Shown here piece by piece: positions 36,547 through 46,787 of a stretch of DNA of 64,000 bases. Within the stretch, counting starts at the first letter, position 1; each line of letters starts with the position of its first letter. The stretch is from Vibrio intestinalis (lineage in GTDB: Bacteria > Pseudomonadota > Gammaproteobacteria > Enterobacterales > Vibrionaceae). The stretch spans positions 124,001 through 188,000 of the forward strand of contig NZ_JANAVY020000001.1 of assembly GCF_025195085.2 (NCBI RefSeq). Reading direction: 5' to 3'. The notes under the pieces are model-generated. The model worked only from the letters and a program-made list of their open reading frames with translations. It was not told the origin of the DNA and ran no database searches. Position numbers and translations under genes: made by a program.

Positions 36547-36573
36547 AAGGGGACGAAAGTCCCCTTATTTTTT
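36547..36573 (+). terminator. Terminator between convergent MCP and desaturase genes
   Basis: Stem AAGGGGAC/GTCCCCTT, loop GAAA, followed by ATTTTTT. It overlaps the stop codon of the convergent sterol desaturase-like gene. Confidence 0.85.
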
Positions 36574-37353
36574 ACGAAATGGTTGGGTTAGCATTCTGTC
36601 TAGCCACTGCTCCCGTGCTGTGTGGAAATAGGGCAGGCCGATGACCGCTTTCTCATGTCCCGCTTTTGGCTGCGCAATATAAGTGCTAAACAGACGGTCC
36701 CAAACAGAGAGGAAAAAGCCGAAGTTTGAGTGCGTTTCCTTCACCTCAACAGAGTGATGCACTCGATGCATGTCAGGTGTGACGATGAGCTTTCTCAGCC
36801 AATGATCTAAACCAAGCGGTAATTTGGCGTTGCTGTGATTAAACATCGCGCTAGCATTCAAGACAATTTCAAACACGAGTACAGAGATAGGGTTGATACC
36901 TAGCAACATAACCACACCAATCTTTATCCACATTGAAAGTACGATTTCGATAGGGTGAAACCGTGCACCCGTAGTGACATCAATATCTTGGTCGGCATGG
37001 TGCATACGGTGCAAGCGCCAAAGAACAGGAACTCGGTGAAACAGCAGATGTTGCCAATAGATGGCTAAGTCGAGCAAAGCGACGGCAATCAAAATCTCGA
37101 GCGCAAGCGGCAGGTTAACGTGGTTTAGTAAGCCAAACTGCATTTTCTCGGCTGCAATCGCCGCCTCTATTGCAAGCAATGGCATTAATAGCGCCAAAAA
37201 CAGTGAGTTTAAGCCGACTAACCCAAGGTTATTTAGCCATCGTTGCCATTTCGATTGAGTGAGCGCTTTACGCGGTGTCATCCATTCCCATATCGCACAG
37301 CCGAGCAATACAACTAAGAATACGGAGAGGCGAATAACGTCAGCTTGTTGCAT
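36565..37353 (-). CDS. Sterol desaturase/fatty acid hydroxylase family membrane protein
   Basis: 262 residues, four to five membrane segments, with the di-iron histidine clusters HRMHH, FHPIE and HRVHH of the fatty-acid hydroxylase superfamily. The reaction is an oxygen-dependent C-H hydroxylation or desaturation of a lipid; which lipid is unknown in Vibrio. Confidence 0.87.
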   Translation of the reverse strand: MQQADVIRLSVFLVVLLGCAIWEWMTPRKALTQSKWQRWLNNLGLVGLNSLFLALLMPLLAIEAAIAAEKMQFGLLNHVNLPLALEILIAVALLDLAIYWQHLLFHRVPVLWRLHRMHHADQDIDVTTGARFHPIEIVLSMWIKIGVVMLLGINPISVLVFEIVLNASAMFNHSNAKLPLGLDHWLRKLIVTPDMHRVHHSVEVKETHSNFGFFLSVWDRLFSTYIAQPKAGHEKAVIGLPYFHTAREQWLDRMLTQPFRKK

Positions 37354-37434
37354 TTAGGATCCTCGCTTGCAACTTCAAATAGGGTGAGTAGAATCTCACG
37401 CCTTACTCGTTCCTATCATTATCGACGATTCACT

Positions 37435-38172
37435 ATGAGAATTCACGGATTTCACCGTCTATACCTACATCGCCAACAAAACTCGACCAAAGCGTTTGCC
37501 GCGCGCGGAAGTAAAGTGGAGCGCTGCCAATACTGCCAAGTGGCGCAGAAACACTGTATTTGTGAATATCAGCCGGATGTTGATAGTAATGTGGCTGTTA
37601 TGCTGCTTGTGTCTGAGAATGAAGTCTTTAAACCAAGCAATACTGGCCGTTTGATTGTTGATACGATCAAAGAGAGCTATGTATACCAATGGAGTCGCAC
37701 CGAGCCAGATAGCGAGATGCTAGCGCTGCTAAATAACCCAGCATATCAACCAATTGTGGTATTCCCAGATGAATATGTTGAAGACAAACAGCGCTTAATG
37801 GGTGGACACGCTTTGCCATTGACTAATGGGAAGAAACCGCTGTTTATTTTCCTCGATGGCAGCTGGCGTGAAGCGAGACGAATTTTCCGTAAATCCCCAT
37901 ACCTCCAGAGCTTACCTGTACTTTCAATTCAACCAGAGCAACTGTCTCAGTATCAAATGCGCAAGTCTGATAACGAGCAGCACCTTTCAACTGCGGAAGT
38001 AGCGGTGTTGGTTTTAGAGGCGGTTGGCGAGCTAAAAGCATCAAATACGCTAGAACAGTGGTTTTCAGTTTTCCGCGAGAGTTACCTGTTATCAAAGACC
38101 CGTTTAAAGCGCGATTTTACTCGCCCTGAGTTAAAACGCTACCTTGCCGCAAATCCGCATCAACAGGGTTGA
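37435..38172 (+). CDS. tapT: TapT, tRNA-uridine aminocarboxypropyltransferase (DTW domain)
   Basis: About 245 residues. Cysteine cluster RCQYC...HCIC and DTW-type core FLDGSWREARRIFRKSPYL, plus LSTAEVAVLVLE. The family makes acp3U at position 47 of tRNAs using S-adenosylmethionine. The ATG at 37435 gives the typical length; the open frame extends to 37345, overlapping the divergent gene, and is not family-like. Confidence 0.87.
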   Translation: MRIHGFHRLYLHRQQNSTKAFAARGSKVERCQYCQVAQKHCICEYQPDVDSNVAVMLLVSENEVFKPSNTGRLIVDTIKESYVYQWSRTEPDSEMLALLNNPAYQPIVVFPDEYVEDKQRLMGGHALPLTNGKKPLFIFLDGSWREARRIFRKSPYLQSLPVLSIQPEQLSQYQMRKSDNEQHLSTAEVAVLVLEAVGELKASNTLEQWFSVFRESYLLSKTRLKRDFTRPELKRYLAANPHQQG

Positions 38173-38281
38173 TTTTGCATTTCATTTAACAGATAAACGG
38201 GTACAGGTCACGGATTGTGAGAATCGCTCTGTGGATAATGAGCGAGTTTAGATTTTTTGTATTTTTCTGGGAGAAAGTAAG

Positions 38282-39190
38282 ATGTACTACGGCTTTGACG
38301 TGGGCGGCACCAAAATCGAGTTTGGCGCATTTAACGAGAAATTAGAACGCGTCGCGACGGAACGTGTCCCAACGCCAACCAGTGATTACCAATTACTACT
38401 TGATACTATCGCTGGCCTAGTCAGTAAATATGACCAAGAATTTCAGTGCGAAGGTACGATCGGACTAGGTCTACCAGGCATGGAAGACGCTGATACAGGC
38501 GCTATCTTGACTGTGAATATCCCAGCGGCAAAAGGTAAAACGCTACGTAAAGATCTTGAAGCAATCATTGGTCGCACTGTAAAAGTAGACAACGATGCAA
38601 ACTGTTTCGCGCTTTCAGAAGCGTGGGATGATGAGCTTAAAGATGCTCCATCGGTATTAGGTCTTATCCTAGGTACAGGCTTTGGCGGCGGTATCATTTA
38701 TGACGGCGCGGTTTTCTCTGGTCGTAACCACGTAGCGGGCGAGATGGGTCATATGCGTTTACCTATCGATGCTTGGTTCCATCTAGGAGACAACGCTCCA
38801 CTACTTGATTGTGGTTGTGATAAGAAAGGCTGTCTAGATAACTACCTATCAGGCCGCGGTTTTGAATTGTTGTACGCTCACTACTATGGCGAGCAAAAGA
38901 AAGCGATTGATATCATCAAAGCACAAGCAGAAGGTGAAGCAAAAGCGGTTGAGCACGTTGAGCGCTTCATGGAACTTCTAGCAATCTGTTTTGCGAACCT
39001 ATTTACTGCCAACGATCCGCACGTAGTAGTGTTAGGTGGTGGCCTATCAAACTTCGATATGATTTACGAAGAGATGCCAAAACGCATTCCTAAACATCTT
39101 CTTTCTGTAGCGAAGTGTCCGAAGATTGTGAAAGCGAAACACGGCGATTCAGGCGGTGTTCGTGGTGCAGCATTCCTAAATATTAAATAA
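38282..39190 (+). CDS. nagK: N-acetylglucosamine kinase, ROK family
   Basis: 302 residues. ATP site [15 protein letters not shown], catalytic [14 protein letters not shown], sugar-binding GEMGHMRL, and the zinc site CGCDKKGC of ROK kinases. It phosphorylates free GlcNAc to GlcNAc-6-phosphate for recycling of chitin or wall sugars. SD GGGAG precedes the ATG. Confidence 0.95.
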   Translation: MYYGFDVGGTKIEFGAFNEKLERVATERVPTPTSDYQLLLDTIAGLVSKYDQEFQCEGTIGLGLPGMEDADTGAILTVNIPAAKGKTLRKDLEAIIGRTVKVDNDANCFALSEAWDDELKDAPSVLGLILGTGFGGGIIYDGAVFSGRNHVAGEMGHMRLPIDAWFHLGDNAPLLDCGCDKKGCLDNYLSGRGFELLYAHYYGEQKKAIDIIKAQAEGEAKAVEHVERFMELLAICFANLFTANDPHVVVLGGGLSNFDMIYEEMPKRIPKHLLSVAKCPKIVKAKHGDSGGVRGAAFLNIK

Positions 39191-39210
39191 TTGTTATTAA
39201 ATTAACGTTT

Positions 39211-39242
39211 AAAAGCCTGGCTGATTCAGTCAGGCTTTTTTA
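39211..39242 (+). terminator. Terminator of nagK
   Basis: Imperfect stem AAAAGCCTG...CAGGCTTTT with inner CTGA/TCAG pairing and a T-run, 20 bases after the stop. Confidence 0.88.
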
Positions 39243-39460
39243 ATATGAAAAATTAATTAAGTATTATTAATAATATTACGTATATAGAGATCGAACCTTC
39301 AAATATCCACTTCTAGGATTGAATACATATCCTTATTTCACCTAACATGACTCCGCTTGTAGACGTACTTTAAAGATAACGTGCATTTTATAAATATTAT
39401 AATAATTAATTGAAATTAGAGTTAAAGATCTAATTTAATCGCCATTTAAAGGGAAAGCTT

Positions 39461-41467
39461 ATGAAATTGAATGACACCATAGCGAAAAAGGTGATACTCG
39501 CGAGTTCATTAATATTATTATGTGTGACTGTAGTAGTAGGGTACTTTGTACTCAAACAGCGCTCAGACACGGTGGAAAATGAAGTGCAACGCAGCGTTCG
39601 TGTTGTCGTTACACAAACGTCATCGTCTATTCGAGAGTTCTTTAGAGAGCGATCTCGTGTGGTTACAACCATGGCCGCCAACAGCGCGATGACAGAATGG
39701 TTTAACCAATATGACGATCGCGGCGGCGTGATTGATCAGGATCTTGACTACCAATCTATCGTCACCTCTTTTAAAAAAGTTTCTGCGCAAGATCCAATAA
39801 TCAAGTCTGTATTTTTCGCTTCCGCAAATACGTTTGAATATTTTGATGTGAATGGCCGATATAACGACCTAAATTACTTCACTAATAAACGACCTTGGTG
39901 GTTTGAAGCGCTAGAAAAAGATCGCATGTTTATTACTGAGCCAGAAATTGATGCCAACGACAAAAGTATCGTAACTTCAATTAAAACCACGGTGAAAAAC
40001 AGCGATAATCAATTAATTGGTGTACTCGGAATTGATGTATTAGGTAATGTGATTAAGCGTGACCTAGTTGATAAGATGAAATATCAAGATGTGGGTATTG
40101 GCTTTTTAATTGCGTCCAATGGCAGAATTATCGCGTTTAACGATGCTGGCGAAATCGACATGTCGACGCTGCCTTCATTAGCCGATATCGATCAAATTTT
40201 CACAAACACACAAGGCTTTGAGCAACTACAAAGCAGTGTCGTCAACAATCAAAGCTTTAGTGGCAGTGTGACTTTCCAAGGTGAAAAACAAGTCGTCTTT
40301 ACCGAGGCGATTACCGATGACACCATTGCACTTGATTGGCGTCTTGGTTTTATGATTCCTGAAAGCCTGATTAGCGAACCAATTAAGCAAACATTCTGGG
40401 CAACCATTATTTCGATTGTGCTCTTCTTGGTTTTGGTTGCAGCGGGTCTATTTACGTTGATCAATTACTTCGTGTCTAAACCTCTACAGCAAGTTGTGAA
40501 AGCGATGGATGACATTGCTGATGGCGAAGGGGACTTGACTCAACGTCTGCAATACAACAAAAACGATGAACTGGGTAAGCTTAGTCGTTCATTTAACAAC
40601 TTTGTTAGCGACATTCAGCAAACCACCATTTCAAGTTTGCAAGTGACCAACGATGTGAATTCTGACTCGGAAAAACTTAATACGTTGGCGAATAACTTGC
40701 GCGGTAATATTTCGAATCAAAAAGCGTACATCGAGCAAATTGCCACAGCTGCGAATGAAATGACCCAAACCATTCATGGTATCGCAGACCATGCGCAAAG
40801 CGCACAAAGACAAGCAAGCGGCGCGACTGAACGTTCTCAAGAAGGTAAGCAGTTAGCCGATGAGGCGACCTTGTTGATGAAAGAGATTAATGAGGATGTG
40901 TCACGCTCAGAACAAGTGGTACATGTGGTAAACGACAACGCTTCTTCGATTTCTACTGTACTTGAAGTGATTCGTGGCATCGCAGAGCAAACAAACTTGC
41001 TAGCATTGAATGCAGCTATTGAAGCGGCTCGTGCAGGCGATCAAGGTCGTGGCTTTGCAGTGGTTGCCGATGAAGTACGTTCACTTGCTCAGCGTACTCA
41101 AGAATCAACCATTGATATTGAAGAGATCATTAAGAAGCTGCTTGAGTCTGCAACTAATGCGGTTGAGTCAATGCAAGTTGGCCGCAGCAAAACTGAGCGC
41201 GGAGTAGAAACCATCATGTCAGTGGATGAGAAGCTGACCGATATTCTGCATGCCATTGAGCAGATTGATAGTCAGTCACGAGAAATCGCGACCATGGTAC
41301 AAGAACAAGCGCTCGCGTCTGGTGAAATCAGTGAACAAACCGTGTCTGTTGACCAGTTAGCAGAAAGCGGGGTACACAGCACTGATGAGATGGTAAGTCG
41401 TATTGATTCTCAGCACCAAGCGGTCGATAAATTAGCTAAGACCATTAGCAAATTTAAAGTGAGCTAA
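39461..41467 (+). CDS. Methyl-accepting chemotaxis protein with dCache-type sensor
   Basis: 668 residues. Helix ~10-30, a periplasmic double-Cache region ([39 protein letters not shown]), helix ~310-335, HAMP, and signalling tip [36 protein letters not shown]. Cache sensors of this build often bind amino acids or other small molecules; the binding residues were not assigned. The AT-rich 270 bp upstream contains nothing else that I can identify. Confidence 0.92.
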   Translation: MKLNDTIAKKVILASSLILLCVTVVVGYFVLKQRSDTVENEVQRSVRVVVTQTSSSIREFFRERSRVVTTMAANSAMTEWFNQYDDRGGVIDQDLDYQSIVTSFKKVSAQDPIIKSVFFASANTFEYFDVNGRYNDLNYFTNKRPWWFEALEKDRMFITEPEIDANDKSIVTSIKTTVKNSDNQLIGVLGIDVLGNVIKRDLVDKMKYQDVGIGFLIASNGRIIAFNDAGEIDMSTLPSLADIDQIFTNTQGFEQLQSSVVNNQSFSGSVTFQGEKQVVFTEAITDDTIALDWRLGFMIPESLISEPIKQTFWATIISIVLFLVLVAAGLFTLINYFVSKPLQQVVKAMDDIADGEGDLTQRLQYNKNDELGKLSRSFNNFVSDIQQTTISSLQVTNDVNSDSEKLNTLANNLRGNISNQKAYIEQIATAANEMTQTIHGIADHAQSAQRQASGATERSQEGKQLADEATLLMKEINEDVSRSEQVVHVVNDNASSISTVLEVIRGIAEQTNLLALNAAIEAARAGDQGRGFAVVADEVRSLAQRTQESTIDIEEIIKKLLESATNAVESMQVGRSKTERGVETIMSVDEKLTDILHAIEQIDSQSREIATMVQEQALASGEISEQTVSVDQLAESGVHSTDEMVSRIDSQHQAVDKLAKTISKFKVS

Positions 41468-41486
41468 CAGATTCATTGCTCAAACG

Positions 41487-41519
41487 AAAAAGCATCAGCC
41501 ATTGGCTGATGCTTTTTTA
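41487..41519 (+). terminator. Terminator of the dCache chemoreceptor
   Basis: 13-bp stem AAAAGCATCAGCC/GGCTGATGCTTTT and T6. Convergent with the DUF2960 gene. Confidence 0.92.
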
Positions 41520-41567
41520 TGCGCGGTACATTTTTAGTAATTACGTAAAGCTGAGTTGGGCTCAGGA

Positions 41568-41831
41568 TTACTTTTTCTTACCTACGCCAAGGTTTTCTTT
41601 TTGTTGTAGGGTGATTTTTCCAAAACCGAGCTTTCTGAAGTGGTTGTCGCGGTAGTTGCGCACTGCTTTAGTGTCAGAAATCGCTTCAATTTGCTGCTCC
41701 ATCTTAAGGAACTCTGAAATATCGATACCTTCCGCCTCTGCTACCGCTTCGTGAATGTTGCGGTGCTGCTGGTATGAGAAAGTCAGCGTTTTTTCTTCGT
41801 CTTTGTAGGTGTAAAGGATGGTACGAGCCAT
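41568..41831 (-). CDS. DUF2960 family protein
   Basis: About 87 residues, charged and helical, starting MARTILYTYKDEEKTLTFSY and ending in a lysine-rich tail. Resembles a small Vibrionaceae family of unknown function that, as I recall, also lies beside the tup-moeA region in V. cholerae. ATG at 41831 has AAGAG eight bases upstream. Confidence 0.75.
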   Translation of the reverse strand: MARTILYTYKDEEKTLTFSYQQHRNIHEAVAEAEGIDISEFLKMEQQIEAISDTKAVRNYRDNHFRKLGFGKITLQQKENLGVGKKK

Positions 41832-41870
41832 GGATTTCACTCTTAATTAAATTCTATTGAAACAAATAGT

Positions 41871-41893
41871 AGAGCCAGCAAAGTGCTGGCTCT
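41871..41893 (-). terminator. Terminator of the tup-mob operon
   Basis: Minus-strand stem AGAGCCAGC/GCTGGCTCT with five-base loop, about 20 bases after the moeA stop. The T-rich stretch after it is interrupted. Confidence 0.75.
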
Positions 41894-41911
41894 CATCTAA
41901 ATGGTATTGTG

Positions 41912-43678
41912 CTAGATTCTGCCTTGAAGAGGGATGATTGTCACGCTTTCTCCCGCTTTTACTGTATCGACAGCCGGAGATATTTCAATTAAGCAGTTAG
42001 CCTCACTCATTGAACGCAGAATACCTGAGCCTTGCTTACCGGTTGTGCGTACCAATAATCGACCAGAAGCATCTAATTCGTAAACCCCGCGACTAAACTC
42101 TGTTCGACCTTGGCGAGAACGAAGGTTTTCAGTAGCAATTGCGGTTACTTTTAATGGTTGCCAATCAACTTCACCCTGCATTTTACGTAGCGCAGGCTCA
42201 ACAAAGTTAATGAATGACACCATCACTGCCACAGGGTTGCCCGGCAGACCAAAGAATGGTTTATCGTTGATTTGACCGAAAGCAAGTGGGCGGCCAGGGC
42301 GCATGTTAATACGCCAAAAATCAATTTGACCTAGTTTATCAAGCGCAAGCTTAATGTAATCTGCATCACCGACAGAAACACCACCAGAAGTAATGACCAC
42401 GTCAGCTTGATCACTGGCTTTTTCAATCGCATCAATCATCACTTGTTCATTATCTTCGAGAATACCAAAGTCGATGATTTCGCAGCCAAGTTTTTCAAGC
42501 ATACCGATAATGGTATAGCGGTTAGAATCATAAATAGTATTTGGCTTTTGCTCACTACCTGGCGCTTGAACTTCATCACCAGTAGAGAACAACGCAACTT
42601 TTAGTTTACGTACCACAGGGCAGTGACCAAAGCCTAATGAAGCCATCATGCCCATTTCTGGTGATTCGATTCGAGTACCTTGAGTAAACACATCAGCACC
42701 GACTGCGAGATCTTCACCCGCTTGGCGAACGTTCTGCCCAGGCTTGATAGCTGCGTCGCCAAAGGTTACCACGTCACCATTGTGTTCTGCTTGCTCGCGC
42801 ATGACGACCGTATCCGCGCCGTTTGGCATTGGTGCGCCTGTCATGATCTTAACCGCTTGGCCTACTTGCAATTCGCCGTCATACGCATGGCCGGCCATCA
42901 CTTCTGCAATCACTTGATAGTTGTCTTGGGTTAAGTCATCACCACGAATAGCAAAGCCATCCATTGCAGAGTTGGTGTATTGCGGCACATTAACAGGAGA
43001 GCTGATCGCTTGGGCTAAGACGCGGTTATAACTTTGCTCAACAGTAACTTGCTCGGTTTCTGCAACGGTAGACACGAGCGAAAGAATCTTCTCTTGACCT
43101 TGAGTCACGGACAAAAAAGCAGGGGAGAGCGTATCGCAGCATGCTGCAGCTTGGCTTGGTTGACCTTTGGCAACGTACTCAAGCACAAACTGCGTGATCG
43201 CGTCTAAATCGTTGATGTTTAGCTGCGGTAATGAGGTGTCGCTTACATGGCTATCTGCGGCAATCGCGATGATATTGTCATCGTTAGGGTGTAGCCAAGG
43301 CTTGCCCACTTCTTCACGATGCAGTTCGATTTTAGGAAAGGCGATATTTTTACAGCCCTCAACCAAAATCACATCCAGTTTCTGTTGGTCGAAACGGCTC
43401 AGTAGATAATGAAACTCAGATTCTTCTTCTGGTGTTTCCGTCATTAGCGCGTAGCGATTACGAGATGAAATCAGCATTTGGCTTGCACCTGCTTTACGCA
43501 AGCGGTAGCTGTCTTTACCTGGCTTATCGACATCAAAATTATGGTGAGCATGTTTTAGCATGCCAATGCGCAAACCCGCTTCGGTTAACTTGGGTAGCAG
43601 TGCTTCAATGAGAGTTGTTTTGCCCGTTCCCGAATAGGCAGCAAAACCAAGAATAGGGACGATTGATTGATTATTCAT
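41912..43678 (-). CDS. mobB/moeA: MobB-MoeA fusion, molybdenum cofactor synthesis
   Basis: 588 residues, two enzymes in one chain. Residues ~1-170 are MobB-like with P-loop [17 protein letters not shown], an adaptor GTPase for guanine dinucleotide cofactor. Residues ~180-588 are MoeA ([62 protein letters not shown]), which inserts molybdenum or tungsten into adenylylated molybdopterin. Its start shares four bases with the mobA stop. In E. coli these are separate genes. Confidence 0.93.
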   Translation of the reverse strand: MNNQSIVPILGFAAYSGTGKTTLIEALLPKLTEAGLRIGMLKHAHHNFDVDKPGKDSYRLRKAGASQMLISSRNRYALMTETPEEESEFHYLLSRFDQQKLDVILVEGCKNIAFPKIELHREEVGKPWLHPNDDNIIAIAADSHVSDTSLPQLNINDLDAITQFVLEYVAKGQPSQAAACCDTLSPAFLSVTQGQEKILSLVSTVAETEQVTVEQSYNRVLAQAISSPVNVPQYTNSAMDGFAIRGDDLTQDNYQVIAEVMAGHAYDGELQVGQAVKIMTGAPMPNGADTVVMREQAEHNGDVVTFGDAAIKPGQNVRQAGEDLAVGADVFTQGTRIESPEMGMMASLGFGHCPVVRKLKVALFSTGDEVQAPGSEQKPNTIYDSNRYTIIGMLEKLGCEIIDFGILEDNEQVMIDAIEKASDQADVVITSGGVSVGDADYIKLALDKLGQIDFWRINMRPGRPLAFGQINDKPFFGLPGNPVAVMVSFINFVEPALRKMQGEVDWQPLKVTAIATENLRSRQGRTEFSRGVYELDASGRLLVRTTGKQGSGILRSMSEANCLIEISPAVDTVKAGESVTIIPLQGRI

Positions 43679-44262
43679 AGTTGTAGTGTTCCAAACTGCG
43701 CCAGTTCTTGTGGGGTGTTGAGGTTAACAAAGCAATCAGGAGAGTCGCTAAAATCGACATAAGCTGTGTTGCACTCTTTATAGAGTAGGATGATTTTGCG
43801 ATCGCCTCGCTGCAAAAATGCGGTTAATTTAGGTAACACTCGTTTGTGGTAGAGCGTAAACACAGGCTGTTGGTAGTCGCCGTCATGAGCAACCAAAATA
43901 TCGGTTTCTTCGGTCACTTGAGAGCAAAATCTTTCCACTAAATCGTGGTTGATTTGAGGACTATCACAGGGAACAAAACCCACCCAATCGGTTTGGGCTT
44001 CAACTAAGCCGGCATGAATGCCACCCATTGGGCCGGGGTAATGTTTAAACTGGTCTTGAAATACACGACCAAACTGAGCGTAAGCATCTAAATTACGGTT
44101 GGCGTTGATTAAAATGTTCGGGGTTTGTGGCGACAGGCGTTCAATAACGTGCTGTATGAGTGGTTTATTATTTAGTTCGATAAGACCTTTGTCTTGTCCA
44201 CCCATACGGCTGGCTTGACCGCCAGCCAAAATAACCCAACTAGTTTGCGTTGGAGGTAGCAT
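43675..44262 (-). CDS. mobA: MobA, molybdenum cofactor guanylyltransferase
   Basis: 195 residues with the GTP-binding start [20 protein letters not shown], then [11 protein letters not shown] and FVPCDSPQI. The enzyme links GMP to Mo-molybdopterin to give the bis-MGD precursor used by formate dehydrogenases. It overlaps tupC by 23 bases, placing it in the tup transcript. Confidence 0.94.
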   Translation of the reverse strand: MLPPTQTSWVILAGGQASRMGGQDKGLIELNNKPLIQHVIERLSPQTPNILINANRNLDAYAQFGRVFQDQFKHYPGPMGGIHAGLVEAQTDWVGFVPCDSPQINHDLVERFCSQVTEETDILVAHDGDYQQPVFTLYHKRVLPKLTAFLQRGDRKIILLYKECNTAYVDFSDSPDCFVNLNTPQELAQFGTLQL

Positions 44263-44956
44263 AAGTGTTCTCTTGCTTCACTTCGGTTATGATTTGTAAC
44301 AATGGAGACTCTACCAGAGTTGAGTCCTTGATCCACCATTGTTTGCGACATAAATCGGTTAAGGCGTTATTTTGGTGGCTCGTGACCACAATGCTTGAAC
44401 CACGGTTGATTAAGTCTTGGGCTAAGACCACTAAGCGCTCGATCGACTCTTGATCAAGTGAGGCGCTTGGCTCATCCATCAAAAGAATCGATGGGGTTAA
44501 TATCCATGCTCTTGCCATAGCGACGCGTTGTTTCTCACCGCCAGAAAGCACCGAGATATGCTCATCTGCCAATGTTTCCAAGCCAACTAAACGCAATGCG
44601 TTGATGACTTTAGCGCGCTTATCTTGCTGAGTTTGTTTGTGGTAACGAATACCGTAGGCGACGTTTTCATAAACGGTGCCATCAAACAGGTAAGGGGATT
44701 GGTGTAGATAGACCACATCTCGGCGACCACTTCGAGCAAAGAACCTTTGAGCGAAGTTATCGTTCGGCGCAATCACTTTGCCCGTGGTCGGCTTTAGCAG
44801 ACCCGACAAAATCTTCAGCAAGGTCGTTTTGCCAACGCCATTTGCTCCTTTCAGATAGATGGCATCGTTTGGGCCTATAGAAAGCTCAGGTATATGGAAC
44901 AGAACTCGATCGTTAAAACGCATAGAGAGTTGCTGTGCAGCGATTTTTATTGTCAT
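44240..44956 (-). CDS. tupC: TupC-type ABC ATPase for tungstate/molybdate
   Basis: 238 residues: Walker [14 protein letters not shown], signature [15 protein letters not shown], Walker [14 protein letters not shown]-loop SHQN. It drives the TupB permease. No C-terminal TOBE regulatory domain as in ModC, which fits Tup-type ATPases. Confidence 0.88.
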   Translation of the reverse strand: MTIKIAAQQLSMRFNDRVLFHIPELSIGPNDAIYLKGANGVGKTTLLKILSGLLKPTTGKVIAPNDNFAQRFFARSGRRDVVYLHQSPYLFDGTVYENVAYGIRYHKQTQQDKRAKVINALRLVGLETLADEHISVLSGGEKQRVAMARAWILTPSILLMDEPSASLDQESIERLVVLAQDLINRGSSIVVTSHQNNALTDLCRKQWWIKDSTLVESPLLQIITEVKQENTYATSNAN

Positions 44957-44964
44957 ACAGCGCC

Positions 44965-45663
44965 TTAAGTTCTCAAATAGCCTTTACCGCGCATGCTAGT
45001 GAGCATGCAGTTCAACACTAATGCTAATGAGAGTAATACAATTCCTAATGCAACACCTTGCGCAAACGCGCCTTTATGGCTTTCCATTGCGATGGCAGTA
45101 GGGATATTTCGTGTAATCCCCATGATGTTGCCACCGACCATCATCGAACAGCCCACTTCGGTCACGATGCGTGAGAAAGCTGCGATCGCTGCTGCAAGTA
45201 GTGGAAAGCGCGTTTCCCATATCATGGTAGCCGCTAAACGCGTCATCGATGCGCCAAGCGTGATAGCAGTTTCAACTGCGCGACGATCACTGGATTGCAG
45301 CGCGCCATGCATCATCGAAACCAATACAGGAAAACAAATCAGCATCTGGCCAAATATCATGGCTTTTTGGGTGAATAGCATTTGCCAGTCACCCAAAGGT
45401 CCTGACCGAGACAACAGCATATAAAGCAATAAGCCAATTACCACGGTCGGAACAGCCTGCAGCGTATTTATTAAAGATAGCAATAACCATTTGCCTCGAA
45501 ATTCGGTGTACGCGAGAACAAACGAGAACAGAATTGCTGGTAATAACACCAAGGATATCGAGGTCAAAGAAACACTAAAGGAGACCGCAACGATCTCCCA
45601 TAGTTGTTGGTCAAAGCTGACCAATAATGACAACGCATCTAATGTGGTTTGCCACAGGCTCAT
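44965..45663 (-). CDS. tupB: TupB-type ABC permease for tungstate
   Basis: 232 residues, about five to six membrane segments, with the EAA-like loop AVETAITLGAS of binding-protein-dependent permeases. It sits between tupC and tupA with eight and six bases of spacing. Tungstate rather than molybdate follows from the partner TupA. Confidence 0.87.
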   Translation of the reverse strand: MSLWQTTLDALSLLVSFDQQLWEIVAVSFSVSLTSISLVLLPAILFSFVLAYTEFRGKWLLLSLINTLQAVPTVVIGLLLYMLLSRSGPLGDWQMLFTQKAMIFGQMLICFPVLVSMMHGALQSSDRRAVETAITLGASMTRLAATMIWETRFPLLAAAIAAFSRIVTEVGCSMMVGGNIMGITRNIPTAIAMESHKGAFAQGVALGIVLLSLALVLNCMLTSMRGKGYLRT

Positions 45664-45669
45664 ACGCAG

Positions 45670-46500
45670 TTATTTCTCGTTAGCGTTAGCAACAAACAGC
45701 TGTTTGCCATTTAGCTTAAAGCTGTTGATCAGCTCTTGGCCTTTAGGATTAACCAACCAGTCACTGAATACTTTCGCACCTTGGTAGTTGATGGTTGGGT
45801 AACGTTCAGGGTTTACCAAAATCACTTGGTATGGGTTAAACAGTTTCTTATCGCCTTGGAACAGGATCTTAAGGTCAAGTTTGTTGTTGTAAGCCAACCA
45901 AGTACCACGGTCTGTCATGGTGTAGCCTTGCATTTCAGACGCCATGTTTAGCGTTGGGCCCATACCTTGGCCAACACTGCGGTAACCACCGAAGTTTGGT
46001 TCGATGCTAGTTTGCTCCCAAATGCCTTTTTCTTTCTTGTGTGTGCCTGAATCATCACCACGAGAAACAAAAGTAGAGTTGCTTGAAGCGATGTTTTTAA
46101 ATACTTCAGCAACGTCTTTTTGGCTTGCTACTTTTGCAGGGTCTGCGGTTGGGCCAACAATCACAAAGTCGTTGTACATTAGTTTACGCGGTAGAACGCC
46201 GTAACCTTTCTCTACAAAGTTTGCTTCTGCTTTTGGTGCGTGAGTCATAACCAAATCAACATCGCCATTTTCACCCATTTTCAAAGATTTACCGGTACCA
46301 GCAGCGATAACATCGACTTTGTAGCCAGTGTCTTTTTCAAACTCAGGTAATAGGTAGTCCAGTAGGCCAGAGTGGTAAGTACTCGTGGTGGTGGCCAAAC
46401 GTACGTGTGGCGCTTCTTCCGCTGTAGCGGAGTAACTTGCTAGGGCTAAAGACGCTGTAATGACAGTATAACTAATGGTTTTCATTGTTTTATTTTCCAT
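45670..46500 (-). CDS. tupA: TupA-type tungstate-binding protein
   Basis: 276 residues with signal peptide (cleavage after SATA). The mature start LATTTSTYHSGLLDYLLPEFE carries the TTTS oxyanion motif of TupA proteins, followed by IAAGTGKSLKMGENGDVDLVMTHAP and VGPTADPA. It binds tungstate, perhaps also molybdate, in the periplasm. It is the first gene of the operon tupABC-mobA-mobB/moeA, which a predicted sigma-54 promoter drives. Confidence 0.9.
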   Translation of the reverse strand: MENKTMKTISYTVITASLALASYSATAEEAPHVRLATTTSTYHSGLLDYLLPEFEKDTGYKVDVIAAGTGKSLKMGENGDVDLVMTHAPKAEANFVEKGYGVLPRKLMYNDFVIVGPTADPAKVASQKDVAEVFKNIASSNSTFVSRGDDSGTHKKEKGIWEQTSIEPNFGGYRSVGQGMGPTLNMASEMQGYTMTDRGTWLAYNNKLDLKILFQGDKKLFNPYQVILVNPERYPTINYQGAKVFSDWLVNPKGQELINSFKLNGKQLFVANANEK

Positions 46501-46601
46501 GTTTTGCCTAATGCCAGAAAAGCTGGCTCGGTGCTTCCGACGTTAAATTATGTTTGATATCAAATCGCTGCAGTCGATCACAAAGCTGATTTGATAATCA
46601 G

Positions 46602-46616
46602 TGGCCTCGTACTTGC
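46602..46616 (+). promoter_or_regulatory. Candidate sigma-54 promoter toward the response regulator gene
   Basis: Plus strand TGGCCTCGTACTTGC, with correct GG/GC spacing and one -24 mismatch (C for A). It shares its -12 box with the divergent tupA promoter. A perfect palindrome CTGATT-TGAT-AATCAG (46586-46601) abuts it. The leader to the regulator gene would be ~160 bp. Confidence 0.6.
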
Positions 46617-46629
46617 AAACTAAGTGCCA
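46615..46629 (-). promoter_or_regulatory. Predicted sigma-54 promoter of the tup-mob operon
   Basis: Minus strand TGGCACTTAGTTTGC, an exact TGGCAC-N5-TTGC match. It differs from the sypI promoter by one base. It reads toward tupA, leaving a leader of about 100 bp. Confidence 0.85.
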
Positions 46630-46700
46630 AGTTTAAATGTCTCAATTTCATTGTTTTTACTAGATAAATTGGTCAATTCAGATGGGATAAAATGGCTCAT

Positions 46701-46725
46701 GAGACAATTTGTCGCAATTGTTCTC
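46701..46725. promoter_or_regulatory. Inverted repeat, candidate binding site of the divergent regulator
   Basis: Left arm GAGACAATT and right arm AATTGTTCTC around TGTCGC, one base of asymmetry. It is 72 bp upstream of the -24 element of tupA, matching the enhancer distance seen at sypA and sypI. It lies ~60 bp before the response regulator start. Confidence 0.6.
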
Positions 46726-46787
46726 GATTCTAGCCTGATAAACTTGGTACACTCTGACCCAATCCCACAATAACAAGAGTAGAACTC

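Noticed and set aside
44993..45424. Antisense ORF of 143 codons inside tupB
   Set aside because: Shadow of tupB; the sense strand encodes a clear permease in operon context.
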